Part shown: piece by piece, positions 55,562 to 64,000 of the stretch
Layout: each line of letters starts with the position of its first letter
How positions within the stretch are numbered: the stretch's first letter is position 1
Assembly (NCBI GenBank): GCA_930367215.1
Contig: OV884059.1
Span: 36,075,882 to 36,139,881 of the forward strand
Reading direction: 5' to 3'
Length of the DNA stretch: 64,000 nucleotides
Source: Pollenia angustigena
Lineage: Eukaryota; Arthropoda; Insecta; Diptera; Polleniidae
Notes under the pieces: model-generated
What the model was told of the DNA's origin: nothing
What the model saw: the letters and a program-made list of their open reading frames with translations, nothing else
Database searches by the model: none
Position numbers and translations under genes: made by a program

Positions 55562-57056
55562 AAGTAAGAAAGTATAGTCGGTCAAGCCCGACCATATGAT
55601 ACCCTACACCACAGTATTAAAAAACACATCATGCTTATATGTCCATATAAATATGGATTTATCTATGTTTATAAAACTCATTAAAATCGGGTTAAAAGTG
55701 TGTGAGGGGCAGAAATTGCCCCCTACCTCCCCTTGTGGTCCTATTTTTGAAAAACTATAGCTTATGTGTCCCTATAGCAGTGATAACCAAGCAACAAACA
55801 AAGTTGTTGTATACATATGAATTGCCGACCGTGTCTGTGTCAAAAAATACGATTATTGACTGCATCGCGATACTATGGAGTGTCCCGAACAAAGTTGTTG
55901 TATACATGTGAATTGCCGACCGTGTCTGTGTGAAAAATACAATCTATCTATGTTTTAAATTTCATTAAAATCGGTTTGAGAGGCAGAAATTGGCCCCTCG
56001 TGGTCCTATTTTTTTTTAAAAAATACATCCTTTTTGTGTGCATGAAGATATGGTTCTATGTAAGTTTTAAATTTCATTAAAATCGGTTTGATAGTTTCTG
56101 AGAGGAAGAAATTTCCCCCTATCTTCCCTCGTGGTCCTACGATTTGGCCCATTTTCAATAGGCTTGGTCCTTGTGTTAATAAGAACCTATGTCCCAAATT
56201 TTGTCAAATTATCTCCAAAATTGCGACCTGTACTTTGCGCACAAGGTTACATGGACATCCAGCCAGCCAAATAAATTCATTTAACCGTTTAGATTCAAAT
56301 TCAGAAATATATACAAATATGGCAATTTACATAATTAACCAAAATGTTATAGTCAGGTATATCGGTTATATTTAATACGATAAAAAACAAGTAAGAAAGT
56401 ATAGTCGGTCAAGCCCGACCATATGATACCCTACACCACAGTATTTAAAAACACATCATGCTAATGTGTCCATGTAAATATGGATTTATCTATGTTTATG
56501 TTTGTGAGAGGCAGAAATTGCCCCCTGCCTCCCCTTGTGGTCCTATTTTTTAAAAACTGTATAGCTAATATGTCCCTATAGATATGGATCTATCTATGTT
56601 TTAAATTTCATTAAAATCGGTTTGTGAGGCAGAAATTGCCCCTATCTCCCCTCGTGGTCCGATTTTTTTAAAAATTTATACATTTTGTGTCCATATAGAT
56701 ATGGTTCTATCTATGTTTTAAATTTCATTAAAATCGGTTTGATAGTTTCTGAGAGGAAGAAATTTCCCTCTATCTTCTCTCGTGGTCCTACGATTCGGCC
56801 CATTTTCAATAGGCTTGGTCCTTGTGCCAATAAGAACCTATGACCCAAATTTTATAAATTGCGACCTGTACTTTGCGCACAAGTTTACATGGACATCCAG
56901 CCTGCCAGCCAGCCGGACGGACATCGTTAGTTCGACTCAGAAAGAAATTCTGAGTAGATCGGTATACTTTAAGGTGGGTCTAGGACCACTATTTTAAGGA
57001 GTTACACACATCAGCACAAATGCATAATACCCTCTCAACTATTGTGGTGTGGGTAT
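55562..57056 (+). repeat. Two tandem interspersed repeats (CAAGTAAGAAAGTATAGTCGG)
   Basis: Units begin at about 55562 and 56387, each with the hairpin GTCGGTCAAGCCCGAC and ATACCCTACACCACAG. The second is complete to ATTGTGGTGTGGGTATAAAA; the first is cut near 56385 and holds an extra internal duplication (about 55800 and 55890, TTGTTGTATACAT). The family is widespread in flies. Confidence 0.6.
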
Positions 57057-57060
57057 AAAA

Positions 57061-58156
57061 CAGGGATGTCAGCGCCATGCACAATTGTGGAAATTAATTC
57101 ACATGTACGCTTACGCTCTTTTATTTTGCGAGCGTAAAATATAATTGTTTACTGAGAAACACTCTCATTCAGCGGGAATTATCGCAAATATCGCAAGGCC
57201 TGTTTTGAGGCCTCTAAACAGAAATAATATAAATATTTATGTATATAAATAAATATGAAATAACTGTATGTAGGTATGTACACCTTTTTTTGTTTTATTA
57301 TCTTTTTTATTTTGTTTTTTATCCAGATAGGGAAAATATTATTAAGTTCTCGAAAAATTTAGACGGGGCGCTATATACTATATTCAAAAAAAAAATTCCT
57401 CCAAATGTTTGTCGCTTTTTTCCTCAACATATCTTTGCGAACAAATATTTTCCGATTTGAAATACATTTGCTCATAACAACGCAATAAATTAACATCCGC
57501 AAACCTAAATAATGTTTTGTTGTTACGAAAATCTTCTCTTTTTATAATGGTGGTAAATACTTACAGAATATTTTTAAACTTAATATTTGCATTAGTATGA
57601 GCAAATGAATTTTCATTGTTAGAATTCGCAAAGGTATGTTGAGCAAAAAACGAAAAATATTGGAAAGAATTGTATTAGGTTGTAAAAAAAACTTCAAATA
57701 TTGTCAACTGCTCAATTTTTCCAAAAAATAAGCAAAGTTTTTGAGGTTCTAAATTAAATTTATTTAAATAATAACTGATTGTGTATGTCCATAACTCAAC
57801 ATTTTTCGATAATTGTATTATTATTAATTGCTTTTAAGTCTTCATAGCAATACATGTAAGTTAACTTTAAATGGTCTGATAAAAAATTAATGACAAGCAT
57901 GTAGGTATATACTATGTTTCCTCACATAATGCTGGCCCTGGTGTTTGCATCGCCCTTTCATGAAAATGTTTCTTAGTGTAAATTTCAGTACCTTACCTGA
58001 TTTCCAAAAATTTAATCGAACATAAATGACCCTAAGAAGCCGTTAATAAGGCCTCGCAATAGGCCTCGCAATAGGCCTCGCAACCGCACATTTCGCCCGC
58101 TGGGCATGTAAAAGATAAGAGTAATCTCACCAACACAACCATAATTGACATCACTG
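57061..58156. mobile_element. 1.1-kb derivative of the 3.6-kb hAT
   Basis: Same ends (CAGGGATGTCAGCGCC, TTGACATCACTG). Perfect duplication GTATAAAA (57053-57060, 58157-58164). About 280 bp of left end and 630 bp of right end match 32861-36463; the transposase gene is gone. Confidence 0.93.
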
Positions 58157-58355
58157 GTATAAAAACATTAGTGTTCAAACCGTGTTTGAACACTTTTACT
58201 TTATAAACCAATTCCTTAAAATTGCATGTTTCTATAAATATGGGTTTTATTTAAACTTTCCACTAGCATATTATCTAATGCATCCATTTTTATAAATTTT
58301 CTTGCCACTTGTAAGAACAAATATCCCATTCTGGAAAGCAAAATTTAAATCCTGG

Positions 58356-59184
58356 AGGCTTATTCTGAATTGCGATGCGAAAATCAATGCGATGCGCAAA
58401 TGAAATCTGATGCGAAAGAAAATTGGTATTCTGTTAGACTTTCGCAATCGCATTCGCAATTTATTTTCAAATCGTGGCAACGCTGCTCAAATACGTCAGT
58501 GTCAATAAACGTCAAATTAAAAATAAATAAATTGTTTGTGTTTGGCTGTGAAAATTGTTTAGAAAGTTTATTAATGACATTCTGTAATAAAAAATATAAT
58601 AAAAATGGATTTTGTGGCACTGTGTTTCGACTAAGAAGAAAATGAAAATGTTTTGTGTGTACTTTAAAATCGTCCCAAACCTATTAAAATTAAAGTTGAA
58701 GTCAAATATTTTCATACTTTTTTCATCCTGCAGCTTCTCTTATAGGTGGTCCATTGGTATTTAGTTCTTCAGTTAACGTTTGCCACAAAGTATTTGCCGA
58801 CTGACGTGCATTTGGTGTTTTCAAATGGCCTCTTGCCAATTGGCTGTGCTTATTAATAAATTCCATCATTATTTCAAATTGACGCGGTTTGGTGGTCTTA
58901 TTTCTTGCTTCCCTGAATTAAATAATAAATATATGAATGAATAAATAAATAAAATATTATCTTTCACTACCAAGTTGTACTTTGCGAATGCTATTTTGTT
59001 GTCGAATAAATTTTGCGAATTTGACATTTGTTTTCGCAATGTAGAATACCGACTCGTCACCTTTTCGCATTTGAAATGCGATTAAAAAAAAACTTTGCGA
59101 ATATCGCAATACAGAATATCAACTGTTCGCATTTATGCATTTTCGCATCGCATTGATTTTCGCATCGCAATTCAGAATAAGCCT
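58356..59184 (-). mobile_element. Inverted-repeat element with zeste/Myb-like gene
   Basis: About 40-bp nearly perfect inverted ends start AGGCTTATTCTGAATTGCG. CCTGG (58351-58355, 59185-59189) flanks both sides as a candidate 5-bp duplication. More than a dozen TTCGC/GCGAA motifs cluster within 210 bp of the ends. It encodes a Myb/SANT-type domain on the minus strand. Superfamily unresolved. Confidence 0.8.
58723..58912 (-). CDS. Myb/SANT-like (zeste-type) DNA-binding domain, partial
   Basis: After a good acceptor (TTAATTCAG) the frame reads KPRQFEIMMEFINKHSQLAR, GHLKTPNARQSANTLWQTLT and EELNTNGPPIREAAG, then TGA. It matches the N-terminal half of the 'regulatory protein zeste' type Myb/SANT domain, which binds DNA. 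The last helix (usually GWKKVW...) is lost at the TGA. Probably the DNA-binding protein of the surrounding transposon. Confidence 0.65.
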
Positions 59185-59504
59185 CCTGGCGTCCACGCTT
59201 TGCATTTCAATATTAGTCGTTAATTATTTTTAAAATGCAACAACATTAATTTTGCAACAAACACATTACCAAAGCCTGCTCGAAATGATCATATCACAGT
59301 TAAAAAGTTAAAAGTTAAAAAGCTCAAAGGATAAAAAAGTATTGAAAACAACAGGGGGGTCCTGCGGTATTTTTAATATGAAAAAGTACTGAAAAAAGTA
59401 CCAAAATACTGAATTTTTCAACACTGGCAAACATACTCATATCACACTATTTTAATTATTTTTCAAAGCATGCTGTGATTTGGATTAAAAAATAAATAAA
59501 AACG

Positions 59505-59622
59505 GGTGTTATTCAATCCGGACTATAGAGTTGCAATCAATCCGGATTATAGAATACGCAATGAGCTGCAAAATTCTGACCGGATTACCGAATATTCCGG
59601 ATTAGTGGAGTCCGGATTACTG
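59505..59622. mobile_element. Solitary pogo/Tigger-type end
   Basis: Ends GGAGTCCGGATTACTGTA with three more spaced ATCCGGA motifs upstream, the usual look of a Tigger terminus with TA at the border. The partner end is not found. Confidence 0.5.
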
Positions 59623-59630
59623 TACATACA

Positions 59631-60107
59631 GTTTATACCGGGCAGAAGCCTGTGTTCCATGGGATAAATCAGCAACGCTTTTTACTGACCATTTTGGATG
59701 CACCCAAATACCTCAGGAACGAACCGAACGATTTTTTGCACGAATCGCTCATTTTGTCAGGAAAACGATTTACTTTCTGAATACATACAGTTTATACCGT
59801 GCAAAAGCCTGTGTTCCATGGGATAAATCAGCAACGCTTTTTACTGACCATTTTGGATGCACCCAAATACCTCGGGAACGAACCGAACGATTTTTTGCAC
59901 GCATCGCTTATTTTGTGCAGAAAAAGATTTACTTTCAGAATACATACAGTTTATACCGTGCAAAAGCCTGTGTTCCATGGAATAAATCAGCAACGTTTTT
60001 TACTGAACATTTTGGATGCACCCAAATATCTCGGGAACAGACCGTACGATTTTTTGCACGCATCGCTTGTTTTGTTCCTAAATGTGTATTTTTTAATTTG
60101 TGTTAAC
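59631..60107 (+). repeat. 159-bp tandem repeat, three units, frame-preserving
   Basis: Units start at 59631, 59790 and 59949 (phrase GTTTATACC). 159 is 53 codons, so frames persist through the units. One frame reads LYRAKACVPWDKSATLFTDH then FGCTQIPRERTERFFARIA per unit. A second overlapping frame is also open. No known domain. Confidence 0.8.
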
Positions 60108-60569
60108 TATTTTTTGTATTTTTATTAAAAATATTAGTTATTTTTTAGTTCCCCTTTTTAAATTCCTAAATTCGACGCAAACTTTTTTTTACTTTTGGAA
60201 ATCGCTATAAATTCCTTAAATCGACGCTAACTTTTTGGTCTAATTCTGCAAAAGACCCTAATTTGGGTATTTTGTTTTCCCGGTTTTTAAATTCCCAAAT
60301 TCGACACCATTTCGTGGCGAAAAACAGCCGATGCTGTTGTTAAATGAGTTAGAAACAACTTCAGTTAGTTTTAAAATTAACGCCGGTTTAAACAAGGTAT
60401 ATTTACACAAGGTAAACTCATTTGGGAGTGTAGACATGCTGCTCTATAAAAGGAGCCGAGTTGAGTATGCTTCTGCTCAGCGTTGCCAGAAGATTTGGAA
60501 GGAAAATCTTTTTTTGGTAAAAAAAAATCTTATTTTGAAGAGAAAAATCTTGAAATTTTTTAAAACAAA

Positions 60570-61348
60570 GGGTGTGTGTGAATCCGTAGCAAAGTTCTAT
60601 GGTGAAAAGAAATTTGTTTGTGGTAGAAAATTTTCATATTTGTGCTGTGTGAAATTGTAACATTTTTGACAACGTAAAATTTTGACAAAGAAAAAAAAAT
60701 TACTAAGTCTGTGTTCATACGGCTCATGTCTTAATGATCTACTTTATAGGCGAGAGGGACGAGGGTAAAAGAAACGAGTACACAGATGCATGTACTGTCT
60801 TTACGTTTTGCTTTTTCATTCGTTGTTTAATTTTGTTATTGTTTTCAATATCAAAAAAGGACATGTCGTCAACATGACATGAATCATTTGAACGCCAATT
60901 CATGTTCAAAGAAGAAAACGGAAGAATCTTGTCAATAAGACATGAGACGTATGACTAATAGTTTTGTGAAAAAGAATAAATTAAACAAACGTTTACCAAT
61001 AATCATTTCAATTCTGTTGGAAATGAGATCGTCCCAACTATTTGATGAATTCGTTCTGATATATTAACAATTTTTACAAAAAGTGTGGGCAAAAAAGCTT
61101 ATACATACATATTTAAATACTTACATCTTGTATAAATCTTTTGAATTTTTTTGCCGCTGGTCCTGCTTCCACATTATTTTTTATTTTGTTTAAAAAAATT
61201 TGATGAAAAAAAATAGTTGTGGTTGTCAAAAATTTCTACACTAATGTCAAAATTTATACTAGCCCCTAGGGCTAGTGAAATTTTATTCACCTCAATAGTG
61301 TCAAAATTTTACTTCCATGAGTACTTTGCTACCGTTTCACACACACAC
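60570..61348. mobile_element. PIF/Harbinger-like element (GGGTGTGTGTGAA ends), copy 2
   Basis: Sibling of 23630-24158, broken by a 249-bp insertion. The target duplication is less clear than in copy 1. Confidence 0.78.
60707..60955. mobile_element. 249-bp PIF-like element inside copy 2
   Basis: Inner inverted ends TCATACGGCTCATGTCTTA / AAGACATGAGACGTATGA. TAA on both sides (60704-60706, 60956-60958); copy 1 (about 23766) shows a single TAA. Confidence 0.8.
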
Positions 61349-62693
61349 AAAGTCAAAAAAGTAAAAATTATTAATTTTTTAAAAGAAACTACTTTTTATT
61401 ATGGAAACTATATATTTAAATTTAAATACGTAATTGCGGTATTTATACAAAATTAAATTGTAGGTTTAAAATTGTGTTTTAGTTATATTTTCCAAAAAAA
61501 TACATTTTAAATGCACTTAATTTATAATAAATAAGAACGTAAAAAAGTCCATCTATATAAAGAAGTTTCATCGAAAGTAATTAAATTCTTATATTAGAGA
61601 TGTATACATTTTGGGGAAAAAAATTTGGTTTGGGAGCTATGAAGCTCATACATCATATGAAATCTTTAGGGTTCTTAATTTAATATTATATTTTTTGATA
61701 CCGTTGTTATATCGAAGGCATTTTGAGAAAATTGCAAAAAGCTCACTGAAAACTATGGATATTCCTAAATATATTCCTAATAAATTTTTATTAAAATAAT
61801 GTTGGTACACATTTAAACAGATATTCTTATGTATAAATACTTTGTTTACAAATTGTCATAAACATGGAATGTGGTATTTTCAAACCAAAAGCTTCATAAC
61901 CCTTAACTGAAACTTTTTACCACTCCTCTTGGTCTAGGCAGACCACAATTAGAACAGCTTAAAAATCCAATTAAATAAAAAGTTAATAAATATATTTTTT
62001 TTATTGAACGTATGTTATTTGCTAGATTATACGAATTTATTATATATTTTTATTATTTTATTTTACATGCAAGTCATCGAATATGTAGTCCTTAATTTTG
62101 CACATTGCTTTTTCGCATCTACCACACATTTATATATAGAATTCACGTTTCTGTTTTTTTGATATTTTTTCCTATTTAAAAAATATTGCAAGAAAACAAG
62201 AATTCGGTCTGGCCAAAAGGGTAATTTCATAGACTTTTATATAAAATTTATCCAAATTAGTTTCATTCGATTCAGCACGTATCATTATAGAACTAACGCC
62301 CTTGTTTTTTTGTTTTATTCGAAAAATATTGCAAGGAAAACACAAATTTGGTCTGGCCCGACCAAGACGGTAATCCTAGGGCTTAGTTTCATTAGTTTTA
62401 CCTTTTGGTACTAAGACATAGTAACTAAATACATACATGCACTTTTTTGTTCTTTAATAAATTAATCTTTAAATATATACTATACATTTTTTCTTTTCAC
62501 AAATAATTTTTATCAATATTCCCAAAATGAACAACCGCGAATCTATGATGCTTTTTTTAATGTTTTGTTTGCCCAGAAACAAGATGCATGTTAGTACAAA
62601 AGTACAAAAATGTGCAAAACCAATAGACAACAAGCTGATATAAAACCTCATTGTTTTAAAAATTTACTGTTTAAAAAATTGTTAAAGAAAATT

Positions 62694-63459
62694 ATGTATG
62701 TTGCACAAACTTAAAGTTAAAAATCTTTATATCTAAAAATAAAAAATCTTAATTTGAGAAAAAAAAATCTTTAAATCTTATTTTGTTCAAAAAATCTTGA
62801 AAAATAAGAATTCTGGTAACGCTGCTTCTGCTTATCGATTAGATCAAAAACGTACTTTTAATAAAAGTTTACTTTAGAACTCTTAGGCCCGTTTTCACAA
62901 CTTACCGATAGCTTAAAGTAGACTTTAACCGGCCTTATAAAAAATGGTCCATTATTAAAACTTTACTTTAACCTAAGTGAGCGATGAAGTAGATTAAGGT
63001 TCATCCTACCTGGTAGGCTAAAGTAAATTTGTAACAATGGAACACTTTTTATACGGCAAATAAAATCCTACTTTTAGCTATCGGTAAGTTGTGAAAATGG
63101 GTTTAAAGTGTTCCATTATTAAAACTTTACTTTAACCTTAAGTGAGCGATAAAGTAGATTAAGGTTAATCCTACCTGGTAGGTTAAAGTAAAGTTGTTAT
63201 AATGGAACACTTTTTATACGGCCGATAAAATCTTACCTTTAGCTATCGGTAAGTTGTGAAAACGGACCTAAGAGTTCTAAAGTAAACTTTTATTAAAAGT
63301 ACGTTTTTGATCTAATCGATAAGCAGAAGCAGCTTTGCCAGAATTCTTATTTTTCAAGATTTTTTGAACAAAATAAGATTTAAAGATTTTTTTTCTCAAA
63401 TTAAGATTTTTTATTTTTACATATAAAGATTTTTAACCTTAAGTTTGTGCAACATACAT
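62694..63459. repeat. Palindrome with about 193-bp arms around MITE copies
   Basis: Arms 62694-62885 and 63269-63459 are near-identical inverses. The outer 130 bp of each is the right end of the 2.35-kb hAT; the inner 60 bp is its flank. The centre (62886-63268) is one MITE unit plus a partial second. Confidence 0.85.
62886..63268. mobile_element. MITE with GGCCCGTTTTCACAACTTACC ends, fused copies
   Basis: A complete unit (62886-63106) is joined to a second that lacks its left end (63107-63268). Flanking TTA/TAA belong to the palindrome. Confidence 0.8.
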
Positions 63460-63636
63460 ACTTACCGATAGCTAAAGGTAGGATTTATCGGCCGAATAAA
63501 AAGAATTCCATTATTATAACTTTACTTCAACCTAACAGGTAGGATGAACTTTAATTTACTTTATCGCTCACTTTAGGTTGAAGAAAAGTATAAGAAAAGT
63601 CTACTTTTAGCTAATGGCAAGTTGTGAAAACGGGCC
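63460..63636. mobile_element. Same MITE family, left end missing
   Basis: Begins at TTACCGATAGC inside the family and ends GTTGTGAAAACGGGCC. It starts exactly where the palindrome arm stops. Confidence 0.75.
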
Positions 63637-64000
63637 ATTTAGTATGCTTTGTTTATTATTATAGTTATGGGCATTTGAGTTTTTAAATTTTTTAAAAACA
63701 GATAACGGTAAAAATGGCTTTGTTAACGAAGTACAAAAAAGTGATAAATATTTTTTATTTTTTAAACTTACAATAATTAAGTTCTTAAATTAGAATATTT
63801 AAATTGTAAAATTAGAATAATTAAATTGTTTAACTGAAAATTAATATCTATTATTATTTTACAAAATTAAAATTAACAAAGCTTTTTTGATTTAAACATT
63901 TAATTTGAAAATTTTTATAGTAAATTCGTTTCATAAACCTCTTATAAACCTGTTTTATTTTTTATGAATAAGGGGTTTAATATTAAAGATTTCTAATTTT
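63637..64000. other. AT-rich, no gene
   Basis: Nothing recognised up to the window end. Confidence 0.5.

Larger units (their letters stand above)
55440..60305. repeat. About 121-bp inverted repeats enclosing 4.9 kb
   Basis: Arms 55440-55561 and 60185-60305 start GTCGAATTTGGGAATTTAA and share CCGGGAAAACAAAATACCC and GTCTTTTGCAGAATTAGA. They may be the ends of one element later filled with other repeats, or two related fragments. No matching target duplication was found. Confidence 0.55.
60478..62824. mobile_element. 2.35-kb hAT element (CAGCGTTGCCAGAA ends)
   Basis: Inverted ends CAGCGTTGCCAGAA / TTCTGGTAACGCTG; perfect duplication CTTCTGCT (60470-60477, 62825-62832). AAATCTT motifs crowd both ends. 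It holds a PIF-like element with another inside. The remaining 1.4 kb has no transposase domain that I can read. Confidence 0.92.

Noticed and set aside
59799..60128. 109-codon open frame as a real gene
   Set aside because: Lies wholly in the 159-bp tandem repeat and competes with a second open frame; no start context or homology seen.

Overview
The window looks like a piece of a large, AT-rich, transposon-packed genome of a brachyceran fly. Only two host genes can be recognised, and both read on the minus strand. The first three coding exons of paraplegin (Spg7, mitochondrial m-AAA protease) lie at 11170-10350. The last three coding exons of twisted gastrulation (tsg, BMP-binding secreted protein) lie at 53757-47191. 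Introns, GT/AG splice sites, a roughly 6 kb tsg intron filled with transposons and repeat families typical of flies all point to Diptera; the species cannot be named from this sequence.

Everything else is mobile DNA in several nested layers. 0-10 kb: two facing fragments of a Penelope-like retroelement, one with a pogo-like element inside its GIY-YIG domain; a hAT relic ('hAT-X') broken by three inverted-repeat elements; a Transib transposase relic. 10-11.2 kb: paraplegin, with a hAT element 88 bp upstream of the ATG. 11.2-20 kb: hAT copies, small PIF/Harbinger-like elements and a tandem 686-bp duplication carrying a broken MADF domain, its second unit split by a 2.2-kb hAT. 21-44 kb: one hAT element is apparently split in two, with its ends at 21111 and 44182 flanked by the same 8-bp target duplication, so about 22 kb of later insertions sits inside it. 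That interval holds a second Penelope fragment, a second hAT-X copy, a 1-kb element of unassigned type, a 3.6-kb hAT with half a transposase, a tandem hammerhead-ribozyme element and a 3.2-kb Transib. 44-54 kb: a Tigger relic, the tsg exons, a piggyBac-like element and two hAT elements. 54-64 kb: interspersed repeats, a small derivative of the 3.6-kb hAT, a zeste/Myb-encoding inverted-repeat element, a 159-bp tandem repeat, a 2.3-kb hAT with two further elements nested in it, and a large palindrome.

The most unusual item is 38076-39436: about 3.3 tandem units (354/384 bp) on the minus strand. Each complete unit has a nearly canonical type-I hammerhead ribozyme with a palindromic stem III. The array ends in an inverted 136-bp piece and is flanked by a perfect 12-bp direct repeat. 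This is the architecture expected of an animal retrozyme inserted by a retroelement, and Penelope-like RT/endonuclease relics lie in the same window.

No intact transposase, rRNA, tRNA or CRISPR array was seen. Boundaries were read by eye from terminal repeats and target duplications; where such marks are missing, boundaries are approximate.
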